Shown: positions 31,990-39,516 of the stretch, piece by piece | How positions within the stretch are numbered: the stretch's first letter is position 1 | Layout: each line of letters begins with the position of its first letter | Assembly (NCBI GenBank): GCA_945861885.1 | Contig: CAMAVR010000033.1 | Location: 1-39,516, forward strand | Direction of reading: 5' to 3' | Length of the DNA: 39,516 nucleotides | From: Nannocystis exedens | Lineage (GTDB): Bacteria; Myxococcota_A; Polyangia; Polyangiales; Polyangiaceae | Translations under genes and position numbers: made by a program | Notes under the pieces: generated by a model | Databases searched by the model: none | Seen by the model: the letters and a program-made list of their open reading frames with translations, nothing else | Told to the model about the DNA's origin: nothing

Positions 31990-32225
31990 CGAGAGCCGGT
32001 TGGGCAACTGGATCCTTCGCTGCCGTAGCGGCGCGAGCCCAACTGAAGACTTGTCGAAAAAAGCAGTTTCGTTTTCGACAAATCCGAATTGCATGCCGGA
32101 GGCATGCCCGCGCGGGGTGGGGACCTCCAAAAAACCTCGTTTTTTGGGGCGGGGAGGCGCGTGCCTCCCCGTGATGGTAAGCCAAGAATCTGTCGAAACG
32201 CTTTTTTCGACAGATTCTGAGACGC
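31990..32225. other. Convergent intergenic region with five successive hairpins
   Basis: The 236 bp between two convergent genes hold five separate inverted repeats: TTGTCGAAAA/TTTTCGACAA (32051-32081), GCATGCC-GGA-GGCATGC (32091-32107), CCAAAAAA/TTTTTTGG (32127-32147), GGGGAGGC/GCCTCCCC (32151-32170) and AGAATCTGTCGAAA with its complement (32185-32218). The first and last share the word TGTCGAAA. The arms are perfect or nearly so. At least some probably act as bidirectional terminators; so many in a row suggests accumulated palindromic elements. Confidence 0.8.
32185..32218. terminator. Hairpin immediately after prfC
   Basis: 14-bp perfect arms (AGAATCTGTCGAAA and its complement) around a short CGCTTT loop begin 7 bp after the prfC stop. 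No T-run follows on the minus strand, so a classical intrinsic terminator is not complete. It may work as an RNA 3'-end stabiliser or with Rho. Confidence 0.5.
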
Positions 32226-33854
32226 TTACTTCCCGCCCCGCGCACTACGACCTGGCTGAACGGCCGCTATGAATTTGATATCAGGGTTCGATTCGACATT
32301 TCGCCTTAGCGACCAGTCGTCTCCAAACAAAACGAGCGGCCGCGACTCGATGTCGAGCACGCATGATGTTCGCCCGTGCGCCATTCGCTCGAACTTATCG
32401 GGGTCGAACCCGTCGCTATCGATCCATCGCGCGTGGCAATACGGCAGCGCTTGAAATCGCGCCTGCACGCCGTACTCGCTCTTTAGCCGGTACTGAATCA
32501 CTTCGAACTGCAGGACACCGACCGCTCCCAAAATTGGATCGCGCTCGAGTCGCTTGCGATCAAAAAACACCTGCACCGCCCCCTCTTCCGAGAGCTGATC
32601 GAGCCCCTTTTTCAGCTGCTTTCGCTTTAGCGGATCGGTAAGCTCGACGCGCACGAAGTGCTCTGGCGAAAATCGCGGGATGCCGTCGTACTCGACAATT
32701 TCACCCTCGCAAAGCGAATCGCCGATGCGCAAAATCCCCGGATCCCACAGACCGACGATGTCGCCTGCGAATGCCTCTTCGACAGTCGATCGCTCTTGCG
32801 CGAGAAATTGCACCGAGCGACTGAGCGTGATCTCTTTCCCCGTTCGCACATGCTTCACGTCCATCCCGCGAACGAATCGCCCGGATCCAATTCGCATGAA
32901 CGCGATGCGGTCCCGATGCTGCGGGTCCATATTTGCCTGAATTTTGAAGACAAAACCGCTAAATTCGGGCTTTTTCGGGTCAATTATGCCGTCCGCGCTT
33001 GCTCGCGGTGTTGGCGGCGGTGCGAGCTCCACGAAACGATCGAGAAACGGCTCGACGCCGAAGTTTGTCATCGCGCTTCCAAAAAATACCGGCGTCACTT
33101 CGCCAGCGCGAAAGCGCTCTAAATCGAACGTATTCCCTGCAACATCGAGCAGCTCGAGCTCATTGACAAGATGCGTGTGCGCTTGCGGACCGATCGCCTC
33201 GATGAGCGCCGGATCGTCGAGACTCGCCACCGACATCGGCGCGCGGCGCCCACGGCTCTCGGCGCGCTCGAAGCGGAGCAGCTCGCGCGATGTTCGGTCG
33301 TAGACCCCTTGAAACGTCGCCCCACCGCCAATTGGCCAATTGATCGGGCTGCACGGGATGCCGAGCACTCGCTCGATTTCGTCCATCAAATCGAGCGGGT
33401 CGCGCCCATCGCGATCGAGCTTGTTGATGAACGTGACGATCGGAATTTTGCGCATCCGGCAAACTTCGAACAGTTTGATCGTCTGCGGCTCGACCCCTTT
33501 AACGCTGTCGATAAGCATGACGGCGCAATCGGCGGCAGACAGCGTGCGGTATGTGTCTTCGCTGAAATCGTTGTGGCCCGGCGTGTCGAGCAGATTGACG
33601 TGATACCCGGCGTACGAAAACTGCAGCACGCTCGTCGACACCGAAATGCCTCGTTCGCGCTCCATATCCATCCAATCGCTCGTTGTGTGGCGATCGGTTC
33701 GCTTCTGCTTGACCGAGCCGGCGAGATGGATCGCTCCCCCGTAGAGCAGAATTTTTTCGGTCAGCGTCGTTTTACCGGCGTCTGGGTGCGAGATAATCGC
33801 GAAAGTTCGTCGGCGGTCGACTTCATGGCGAAGCCGGTCATTTGGGTCGTTCAT
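32226..33854 (-). CDS. prfC: Peptide chain release factor 3
   Basis: The GTPase RF3, which recycles RF1 and RF2 from ribosomes. 542 residues from the ATG at 33854 (MNDPNDRLRHEVDRRRTFAI); the frame is open further upstream but overlaps the previous gene. The G-domain motifs are SHPDAGKTT (G1, about 22-30), the RGIS region (G2), DTPGHNDF (G3) and NKLDRDGRDP (G4, the RF3 signature). GVLQFEVIQYRLKSEYGV near the C-terminus distinguishes RF3 from EF-G. It is slightly longer than the E. coli protein (529). The start lies 17 bp inside the end of the DUF2894-like gene, so it is the last gene of that operon, an unusual partner for a release factor. Confidence 0.96.
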   Translation of the reverse strand: MNDPNDRLRHEVDRRRTFAIISHPDAGKTTLTEKILLYGGAIHLAGSVKQKRTDRHTTSDWMDMERERGISVSTSVLQFSYAGYHVNLLDTPGHNDFSEDTYRTLSAADCAVMLIDSVKGVEPQTIKLFEVCRMRKIPIVTFINKLDRDGRDPLDLMDEIERVLGIPCSPINWPIGGGATFQGVYDRTSRELLRFERAESRGRRAPMSVASLDDPALIEAIGPQAHTHLVNELELLDVAGNTFDLERFRAGEVTPVFFGSAMTNFGVEPFLDRFVELAPPPTPRASADGIIDPKKPEFSGFVFKIQANMDPQHRDRIAFMRIGSGRFVRGMDVKHVRTGKEITLSRSVQFLAQERSTVEEAFAGDIVGLWDPGILRIGDSLCEGEIVEYDGIPRFSPEHFVRVELTDPLKRKQLKKGLDQLSEEGAVQVFFDRKRLERDPILGAVGVLQFEVIQYRLKSEYGVQARFQALPYCHARWIDSDGFDPDKFERMAHGRTSCVLDIESRPLVLFGDDWSLRRNVESNPDIKFIAAVQPGRSARGGK

Positions 33855-34539
33855 GTTTCTTGCCGCGCTTGGCCGGTCGTTTTTGGCTACGCGCACCTCG
33901 TTTTGGCTGAGCCTTGAAAGTAGCCGGCGTTTCGCACGCAAGCTCCTCCATATGCTCAAGGAACGCTCGCATATAGCACGGTGAAAGGTCGAGCATCAGT
34001 TGAAGAGCTCGCGCGGCGACTGCAACGGCGTTGTAGGGGCCGTTTGCGTCGGATTTTTGCGCTGAAAGACGGGTCCCGACGACTTCGGCGCGAACGGCCG
34101 ACGCGCTGTCTCGAACCAAGAGCGTTGCGAGCGACGAGCATCGATTGAGGTCGGCCCCTTCGTTCGAGTTGCTCGATTGGCTCGACGAATGGGCCTTTTC
34201 GCGGAGCAAATCGGCGCGCGGCGGCTCGAGGCCTCGCTCGCGCGCTCGATTCGTCAATCGGGCGAGCCATGTGGCGATCGCGACGCGGCGGCGCTCGCGC
34301 CCGCGCCCCCCACTGTCGTTTGCCGTGCGCGCGGCACATGCGCCGTCGAGACGGTCGATTCGCCCGGCAATCCGTTCAAAAAGATGTGCTCGGGCGCCGG
34401 ACGCGAGACGCTCGACCCTCGCAAAAAGTGCGTTGATGAATGTGACTTCGACCGGGTCGACCGCTTCGGCGCCGGACGCGACGAGAGTACTAAACCGGCT
34501 CCGAAGGGTAAGTTCGTCGATCGCAGAGCGATCGGTCAC
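33838..34539 (-). CDS. DUF2894-like protein
   Basis: 233 residues with no signal or membrane helix. The C-terminal block GPYNAVAVAARALQLMLDLSPCYMRAFLEHMEEL matches my recollection of the DUF2894 hallmark (GPxNSxxLVxRxLxxMRxLSPxYLRxFLxYxDxL). The N-terminal DPVEVTFINALFARVERLASGARAHL also fits that family's DPxRFxFIEALARR opening. The centre is Ser/Asn-rich, and the C-terminal tail is strongly basic (Lys/Arg), which may bind nucleic acid or membrane. The start is a GTG at 34537-34539, overlapping the previous stop as GTGA. It is the third gene of a four-gene operon. DUF2894 has no known function. The assignment is from memory of the motif, not a search. Confidence 0.65.
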   Translation of the reverse strand: MTDRSAIDELTLRSRFSTLVASGAEAVDPVEVTFINALFARVERLASGARAHLFERIAGRIDRLDGACAARTANDSGGRGRERRRVAIATWLARLTNRARERGLEPPRADLLREKAHSSSQSSNSNEGADLNRCSSLATLLVRDSASAVRAEVVGTRLSAQKSDANGPYNAVAVAARALQLMLDLSPCYMRAFLEHMEELACETPATFKAQPKRGARSQKRPAKRGKKHERPK

Positions 34540-35966
34540 GGGGCATGCTCCGCAATCGCGATGCTCTCCGAATCCGGTGTTGAGACGAGCCCGCGTACCG
34601 TTCGAAGCTCCGAAAAAAGCTCACGTTGAAACTGAAGCGAGTGATCGAAGACTTCGCGTGTCTGATCGAGGTAGGCGGTCAGCAGGTCGCGCGCTTCTTC
34701 TTTTGTGGCGCTTTCGGCTGCCTTTTCGATATCGCCCAGGCGCGCGAGCCAGCGGTCGCTCACTTCGCGGTAGCGATCGATCGCGTGGGTGAGCGCTTCG
34801 GCCACGGCCGACATTTCGGTGGCGCCCGACTGAATCATCGACGCTGCATTCTGCACCGCATCGACCGAACCGCTTAGTTGGCCGGCCATCGCGGTTGTAT
34901 GGCGCGCGTACAGCTGCACCAATGCTTCGTCGTGCGCGCTATGCGCAGTCTCCGAACGCCGAGCCGACTCTTCAATCGAAGATTGATTGGCCGCGAAACG
35001 CTCGCCAATCGATGTCAAAAGGCGATCGACTTCACCGCGCTGCCGCGCAAAGCCGTCGTCGATTTTTTGCTGCATACCATCGAGAGCCATTGCAGCAAGC
35101 GCCAGCGACTCGCCGCCACTAGCGGCGCGATTTGAAGCCGCGGTCTGTTCAACAACAAGAGCCGATTGCCTATCAATCGCGTCGATCTGACGAGCCACTT
35201 GCGCTTCAATGGTCGCGCGCTGCGCTTCGATCGCATCGGTCTGACGAGCGAGATGCGACGCGGAAGCTGCGCCCTGCGCTTCGATCGCATCGGTCTGACG
35301 AGCGAGCTGCGACGCGGAAGCTGCGCACTGCGCTTCGATTGCGTCGGTCTGTCGACCCACTTGCGTTTCAATCGTTGCGCGCTGCGCTTCGATCGCTTCG
35401 GTCTGTCGACCCACTTGCGTCTCAATCGTCGCGCGCTGCGCTTCGATCGCTTCGATTTGACGACCTGCGTTGACTTCGACATTTAATCGCAACGCGTTTA
35501 TCGCTTCAACTTGACGCGTTGTTTGCGTTTCGATGATTCGGCGCATCGCTTCCGCCGTTTCGGATTGGCGCGCGAGATGCGATTCGGCTGTTGCGCGTTG
35601 CGCATCGATCGCCGCTGTTTGGCGCGTCATTTCTGATTGCAGAGCCACGCTCTGCGCATCTATCGCTTCGGTCTGCCTCGCGACGAGCGCCGTCTGCCGC
35701 TCGATCGCTGATGTCTGCCGCTCGCCCAACGCGAGCTGTCGTTCGGTTGCCGCGACCTGGCGCTCGGCCATCGCGAATTGCCGCTCAATCACTTCGTGTT
35801 GCCGCTCCGTTGCCGCGAGCTGCCGCTCTGACGCTTCGGTTTGGCGATCGACTGCCGCGAAGTACCGCTCGGTCAACGCCGCTTCTAACTCAGTGCTCGC
35901 GCGACGCTTCGACATACCGAATAGCGCCGCCCCGATGGCCCCCAACTTCGACATTCGTCCCCCCAT
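34536..35966 (-). CDS. Repeat coiled-coil protein with DUF802-like C-terminus
   Basis: 476 residues with no clear signal peptide; a short hydrophobic N-terminus (GAIGAALFG) is too weak for an anchor. Residues ~35-105 are about nine heptads of the form RQxxAxE. Residues ~165-260 are five 18-residue units that begin RQTEAIEAQ. The C-terminal 110 residues (VQNAASMIQSGATEMSAVAEAL, WLARLGDIEKAAE, REVFDHSLQFQRELFSELRTVRG) resemble the end of DUF802-type proteins. Those, as I recall them, carry an N-terminal MotA/TolQ-like membrane part; that part is absent here. ATG 35966 or ATG 35954 (preceded by GGGGGGA) could be the start. The gene follows the DUF3348-like stop with no gap. The coiled-coil call is firm, the DUF802 link moderate. 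Confidence 0.7.
   Translation of the reverse strand: MGGRMSKLGAIGAALFGMSKRRASTELEAALTERYFAAVDRQTEASERQLAATERQHEVIERQFAMAERQVAATERQLALGERQTSAIERQTALVARQTEAIDAQSVALQSEMTRQTAAIDAQRATAESHLARQSETAEAMRRIIETQTTRQVEAINALRLNVEVNAGRQIEAIEAQRATIETQVGRQTEAIEAQRATIETQVGRQTDAIEAQCAASASQLARQTDAIEAQGAASASHLARQTDAIEAQRATIEAQVARQIDAIDRQSALVVEQTAASNRAASGGESLALAAMALDGMQQKIDDGFARQRGEVDRLLTSIGERFAANQSSIEESARRSETAHSAHDEALVQLYARHTTAMAGQLSGSVDAVQNAASMIQSGATEMSAVAEALTHAIDRYREVSDRWLARLGDIEKAAESATKEEARDLLTAYLDQTREVFDHSLQFQRELFSELRTVRGLVSTPDSESIAIAEHAP
35185..35466 (-). repeat. 54-bp tandem repeat (18-residue coiled-coil unit), about five copies
   Basis: Units start at 35185, 35239, 35293, 35347 and 35401 with a period of exactly 54 bp and end at about 35466. 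Each encodes an 18-residue unit built on RQTxAIEAQ. Adjacent units are nearly identical in DNA, two pairs especially so, implying recent duplication and probable copy-number variation. Eighteen residues over five helical turns (3.6 per turn) suits a slightly right-handed or straight coiled coil. Confidence 0.88.
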
Positions 35967-36863
35967 TTATGACCAAACCGCGATTCGACTCGACGACAAC
36001 TCCGATGCGGCCCCGGCTTCGATTGCCGACGACACTAACCCGGACACGAATTTGTGACTGTGTGTCAGAATCGCGTGAAGCGCTTTTTCTTGCAGCAAAA
36101 AATGATCGGCAACCCAACCTCCGGGCTCATACCAAGCCACGATGTCGGACAACGTCGACCCCTCTGTCAGCGCGCGAACGGCGGCATCGTAATTGGCCGC
36201 AAAAGCCTCGAACATCAGCGCCGTGATCGTCTGCACCCACGCGGCGCGCGCCTCAGTAACCACTTCAACCATCGCGGCGTCGAGCCGCTCCAGCTTTGCC
36301 GCCCGACGCCCCATGGCGGCGATAACAGGGCCGATTTCGTTGCGAATATCATCGATTTCGAACGAAAGACGCTCGACCTGCCGCTCGAAAAAAAACCGAA
36401 ATGGCTCCCACGCGGACTGGCACGTTCGGGCCATGACCGCTTCGTCGCGGGCGACTAAAAGGCCATTTTCTTGGACAATCCCGTACATTTGGTCTGGGGC
36501 GAGCGTATTTGTGCGCCTTTTCACCGCTAGCGTGCAAGCTCGAGAAATTGCCTCTTCTAGCTCGCGAACGCGGTCGCGAACGTGCGCCACGATCATCCCC
36601 CCCGCATTTGGGGCCGCCCCTGCCCCTTTTGGGACATCAACCGACGGGATCGTCGCAATTTTTTGAGCTAGTCTCACGCTCGCCGGCAAATCCATGTACC
36701 GCGCTAACAGGGCGGTAAAGTCGGTCACTTCGTCGGCGGACGCACTTTCACTTTCTTTTGGCTCTCCGTCTCGACGACGCGGCACCGAAGCACGCAGCGT
36801 ATCGGTAAACTGAGTCAGCGGCCCTGCCCGTCTGAACTTTCTCGTTCCCATAAGATCGCCCAT
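35967..36863 (-). CDS. DUF3348-like protein
   Basis: About 298 residues from the ATG at 36863; TTG 36887 and ATG 36851 are alternatives, and no site has a good Shine-Dalgarno. No signal or membrane segment. The C-terminal part, AWEPFRFFFERQVERLSFEI then IGPVIAAMGRRAAKLERLDAAMVEVV, follows the pattern I recall for DUF3348 (FxxYRRYYLxxQRxME...LRxxVRxxL...LAALDAxLxxxL). The N-terminal half is diverged. It is the first gene of the operon with the coiled-coil and DUF2894-like genes, in the same order as the DUF3348-DUF802-(OmpA)-DUF2894 clusters I know from Xanthomonas and Burkholderia. The family has no known function. The divergent pyrC start is about 50 bp away. Confidence 0.6.
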   Translation of the reverse strand: MGDLMGTRKFRRAGPLTQFTDTLRASVPRRRDGEPKESESASADEVTDFTALLARYMDLPASVRLAQKIATIPSVDVPKGAGAAPNAGGMIVAHVRDRVRELEEAISRACTLAVKRRTNTLAPDQMYGIVQENGLLVARDEAVMARTCQSAWEPFRFFFERQVERLSFEIDDIRNEIGPVIAAMGRRAAKLERLDAAMVEVVTEARAAWVQTITALMFEAFAANYDAAVRALTEGSTLSDIVAWYEPGGWVADHFLLQEKALHAILTHSHKFVSGLVSSAIEAGAASELSSSRIAVWS

Positions 36864-36914
36864 AGCGAGAGCGCACCACAACCGCAAGTCACCATGTGTT
36901 AGGCAACCACGACA

Positions 36915-38210
36915 ATGACCTCACTTCTCGTATTGCAGCAGGTCCGCGCGGTCGATCCGGCTCGTCAACTCGATGCCGTTGTCGATATAGTTATAGAGCG
37001 CGGGCGGATTATTCGAATCGGCCGAGGGGCGGCAAGTGAGCTTTCGCCGTCAGAACACGTAAAATTCGTTCGCGGCCCGCTAACCGTCTTCCCAGGTTTT
37101 ATCGACCTTCACACCCATCTTCGCGAACCGGGCCACGAGTACAAAGAAGATATCGCGTCAGGCCTCAAAGCGGCTGCGCATGGCGGGTTTGTCGCCGTCT
37201 GTTCGATGCCGAACACAAAGCCGGTCAACGATCGCCGGTCGATCACCGACGCGATCGTCGCGCGCGCAAAAGAGGTCGGCGGCACGCGGCTTCATCCAAT
37301 CGGCGCGGTCACCGTAGGCTCCGAAGGGCATAAATTGGCCGACATTGGCGATATGCGGTTGGCCGGCGCGGTGGCGATCAGCGACGACGGCCGATGCGTG
37401 ACGTCGAGCTCGGTGATGCGCCACGCGCTCGAATACGCCCGCACATTCGACATGCCGGTGATTCAACACGCCGAAGATCACGCCCTAACAGAGGGGGCGC
37501 AGATGAACGAGGGGGCGGTGTCGACACGCATCGGGCTGCGAGGTTGGCCGCGCGTCGCAGAAGACATCATCGTCGCGCGCGACGTGCTTTTAGCCGAAGC
37601 GACCGGCGCGCGTTATCACGTTGCGCACGTGTCGACGCATGGCGCGGTGCGAATTCTCCGCGAAGCCAAATCGCGCGGCATTCGCGTGACGGCCGAAGTG
37701 ACGCCGCACCACTTGCTGCTCACCGACGAAAGCGTGATCGGCTACAACACAGCGTGCAAAGTGAACCCGCCGCTCCGCCTCGCAGAAGACGTCGCAGCTT
37801 TACGCGAAGCGCTGGCCGACGGCACAATCGACTGCATCGCAACCGACCACGCGCCTCACAGCGGCCTCGAAAAAGATTGCGAGTTTTCGGCCGCTGCCCC
37901 AGGAATGCTCGGTCTTGAGCTCTGCGTCCCGCTGCTTTACGGCTTCGTTCTCGACGGAACATTACGCATCGAGCGATTCGTTGATGCTCTGTCGCAAGCC
38001 CCGGCCGGCATCGTTTCGCTCGAGCGGCCAACGCTCGCCGAAGGTGCGCGCGCCGATATCACCGTAATCGACCCCGAAGCGCGATGGCATATCGATCCGT
38101 CAAAATTCCGCAGCAAAAGCAAAAACACCCCTTTCGCCGGGCGCGAAGTGCGCGGGCGTGTAACGATGACCATCGTTGGCGGAAACGTCGCATTCGAATT
38201 CGGATCTTGA
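36915..38210 (+). CDS. pyrC: Dihydroorotase (class I, PyrC)
   Basis: Cyclises carbamoyl-aspartate to dihydroorotate, the third step of pyrimidine synthesis. The 431-residue amidohydrolase has FIDLHTHLREPGHEYKED with the two metal His (H66, H68), a VCSMPNTKPVND substrate loop, HAED and HVSTHGAVR metal-ligand His residues, and IATDHAPHSGLEKD with the catalytic Asp. The length and HLREPG motif place it in the class I (multifunctional/Gram-positive-like) dihydroorotases rather than the short E. coli PyrC. The ATG at 36915 is 9 bp upstream of a shared operon: carA starts 9 bp after the pyrC stop. Confidence 0.95.
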   Translation: MTSLLVLQQVRAVDPARQLDAVVDIVIERGRIIRIGRGAASELSPSEHVKFVRGPLTVFPGFIDLHTHLREPGHEYKEDIASGLKAAAHGGFVAVCSMPNTKPVNDRRSITDAIVARAKEVGGTRLHPIGAVTVGSEGHKLADIGDMRLAGAVAISDDGRCVTSSSVMRHALEYARTFDMPVIQHAEDHALTEGAQMNEGAVSTRIGLRGWPRVAEDIIVARDVLLAEATGARYHVAHVSTHGAVRILREAKSRGIRVTAEVTPHHLLLTDESVIGYNTACKVNPPLRLAEDVAALREALADGTIDCIATDHAPHSGLEKDCEFSAAAPGMLGLELCVPLLYGFVLDGTLRIERFVDALSQAPAGIVSLERPTLAEGARADITVIDPEARWHIDPSKFRSKSKNTPFAGREVRGRVTMTIVGGNVAFEFGS

Positions 38211-38219
38211 GAGGCACTC

Positions 38220-39341
38220 ATGGCGCTTTCGCACGATGATTCAGCACACTTGGTGCTGGCAGATGGCACGGTCTTCACGGGGCGCGGGTTCGGTGCCCGT
38301 TCCGTATCGATAGGCGAGGCGGTCTTCACGACGACGACAACCGGCTATCAAGAAGTGCTCACCGACCCGTCGTTTTACGGGCAAATCGTCGTCATGACGG
38401 CGGCGCAGATCGGCAACGTTGGCGTCAATCGCGGCGATTCAGAAGCGGTCGGCGATGTTCCGCGCGTTGCCGGGTTTGTGGTGAGCGAAGCGTCGCCAAT
38501 GGCGTCAAATTGGCGCTCCGAAGAGACGCTCGATGCCTATTTGAAGCGGCACGACATTGTGGCGATCACCGATGTCGACACCCGCAAACTCACGCGTCAC
38601 CTTCGCGATCACGGCTCCCAAAACGGCGCGCTCGGCATCGCACCGATCGAAGAGCTTCTCAAGCGCGCGAAGTCAGCGCCGTCGATGAACGGGCTGAATC
38701 TCGTGAAGCACGTGACACCGAAGAGCTCATTCTCGTGGGACGAGGGGGGCGGCGATTGGCGCGTGATTGGAAAACCGGGGTCAAAGCGCCATGTTGTGGC
38801 GATCGACTTCGGGATGAAGAAAAACATTCTTCGTTCGCTGGTCGACATCGGATGCCGTGTCACGGTCGTCCCCGCTTCGACATCGGCGGCGGACATTCTC
38901 GCGCTGAACCCTGATGGTGTGTTTCTGTCAAACGGCCCGGGCGACCCAGCAGCGGTAACCGATGGTATCGCAACAATTCGCCATTTGCTCGGTAAAAAGC
39001 CTATTTTTGGCATCTGCCTCGGCCATCAACTGCTCGCCCTCGCGCTAGGCGCAAAGACGTACAAGTTGAAGTTTGGTCACCGCGGAGCAAACCAACCGGT
39101 GCTCGATAAAGCGACGGGGCGCGTAGAAATCACATCGCAAAATCACGGTTTTTGCGTCGACTCAGAGACGCTCCCGCCCGGCGTAATCTCAACGCACGTG
39201 CATCTAAACGATCGCACAAGCGAAGGGCTAAGCGTGCCCGACATGCGAGCATTCAGCGTGCAGTACCACCCCGAGGCAGCGGCGGGTCCGCATGATTCCC
39301 TCTACCTGTTCGAGCGATTTTCAGCCCTAATGGGCCACTAG
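38220..39341 (+). CDS. carA: Carbamoyl-phosphate synthase small (glutaminase) subunit
   Basis: Hydrolyses glutamine to supply ammonia to the large subunit for carbamoyl phosphate, used in pyrimidine and arginine synthesis. 373 residues, the normal size. The N-terminal domain has [22 protein letters not shown]. The class I amidotransferase domain has [12 protein letters not shown], the nucleophile in [29 protein letters not shown], and the His-Glu pair in [12 protein letters not shown] Shine-Dalgarno GAGAGG precedes the ATG at 38220, just after the pyrC stop. carB is not adjacent within the window, as a hairpin and a tandem repeat follow. Confidence 0.97.
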   Translation: MALSHDDSAHLVLADGTVFTGRGFGARSVSIGEAVFTTTTTGYQEVLTDPSFYGQIVVMTAAQIGNVGVNRGDSEAVGDVPRVAGFVVSEASPMASNWRSEETLDAYLKRHDIVAITDVDTRKLTRHLRDHGSQNGALGIAPIEELLKRAKSAPSMNGLNLVKHVTPKSSFSWDEGGGDWRVIGKPGSKRHVVAIDFGMKKNILRSLVDIGCRVTVVPASTSAADILALNPDGVFLSNGPGDPAAVTDGIATIRHLLGKKPIFGICLGHQLLALALGAKTYKLKFGHRGANQPVLDKATGRVEITSQNHGFCVDSETLPPGVISTHVHLNDRTSEGLSVPDMRAFSVQYHPEAAAGPHDSLYLFERFSALMGH

Positions 39342-39347
39342 CACCTT

Positions 39348-39370
39348 CCTCTCCCGCTTCGCGGGAGAGG
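39348..39370 (+). terminator. Perfect 10-bp hairpin after carA
   Basis: CCTCTCCCGC, a TTC loop, then GCGGGAGAGG start 6 bp after the carA stop. The stem is perfect and GC-rich but not followed by a T-run. Instead, its right arm runs directly into the tandem repeat. It may still end the pyrC-carA transcript. It resembles the CTCTCCCG/CGGGAGAG hairpins scattered in many bacterial genomes. Confidence 0.55.
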
Positions 39371-39516
39371 GAAAGCGTGACGAAGTCACGCGAGGGTGAG
39401 GGAAAGCGTGACGAAGTCACGCGAGGGTGAGGGAAAGCGTGACGAAGTCACGCGAGGGTGAGGGAAAGCGTGACGAAGTCACGCGAGGGTGAGGGAAAGC
39501 GTGTCGAAGTCACGCG
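39367..39516. repeat. 31-bp tandem repeat, 4.8 copies, running off the window
   Basis: Units start at 39367, 39398, 39429, 39460 and 39491, with a period of exactly 31 bp. Units 1-4 are identical; unit 5 has one visible change (GTGTC for GTGAC) and is cut by the window end. Each unit contains GCGTGAC-GAA-GTCACGC, a perfect 7-bp inverted repeat. There are no variable spacers, so this is not CRISPR. No gene is visible in it. Confidence 0.95.

Noticed and set aside
33171..33917. 248-codon plus-strand open frame opposite prfC
   Set aside because: The minus strand shows complete RF3 GTPase motifs; this frame has no recognisable domain.
39367..39516. CRISPR array
   Set aside because: The repeats abut with no unique spacers and the period is constant at 31 bp, so it is a simple tandem repeat.
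1..39516. Prophage or transposon
   Set aside because: No integrase, transposase, capsid, terminase or clear target duplication was seen.

Overview
The window looks like a chromosomal segment of a moderately GC-rich Gram-negative bacterium of the old deltaproteobacterial group, most likely Myxococcota or a relative. The reasons are many long lipoproteins with LxxC-type lipoboxes, a Cys-patterned transglutaminase of the GP42/elicitor type, coiled-coil proteins with Cys-rich tails, and core genes (glnD, truB, rlmB, pyrF, pyrC, carA, trpS, prfC, dus) scattered singly or in short operons. The lineage is an inference from gene style; no marker RNA gene is present to fix it. No phage, transposase, integrase or CRISPR array was found.

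Region 1 (1-9.0 kb). A SWIM-SNF2 helicase on the minus strand is divergent from a tightly coupled plus-strand operon. The operon runs: YscJ/SctJ-type ring lipoprotein, MlaF-type ATPase, MlaE-type permease, second MlaE-type permease, second MlaF-type ATPase, MlaD/MCE protein. This is the most interesting locus. A type III secretion/flagellar basal-ring protein sits, translationally coupled, at the head of a lipid-transport (MCE) operon. The two ATPases carry complementary defects: F1 has lost the H-loop His, and F2 has a broken LSGG signature. That predicts an obligate F1:F2 heterodimer with one consensus and one degenerate ATP site. A lone biotinyl-domain protein follows on the other strand.

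Region 2 (9.1-14.4 kb). A coiled-coil membrane protein, pyrF-rlmB, an unrecognised HDxxH protein whose 3' end overlaps rlmB antisense by 71 bp, a MoxR-type AAA ATPase and truB.

Region 3 (14.4-29.8 kb). Four large lipoproteins surround glnD and a tRNA-Leu(CAG). They are a two-HKD phospholipase D-like protein, a 1379-residue coiled-coil protein, a transglutaminase-elicitor-like protein and a 1013-residue protein with a C-terminal WD40-like part. Between glnD and the tRNA is a patch of dispersed and tandem repeats, including the common element whose translation reads HPERSEGS and a roughly 120-nt near-perfect hairpin.

Region 4 (29.9-39.5 kb). trpS, a tRNA-dihydrouridine synthase, a convergent intergenic region packed with five hairpins, and then a four-gene minus-strand operon that ends in prfC. 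Its first three genes resemble the DUF3348 / DUF802 / DUF2894 cassette but lack the membrane (OmpA/MotB-like) partner I associate with it. The window ends with pyrC-carA and a 31-bp tandem repeat that runs off the edge.
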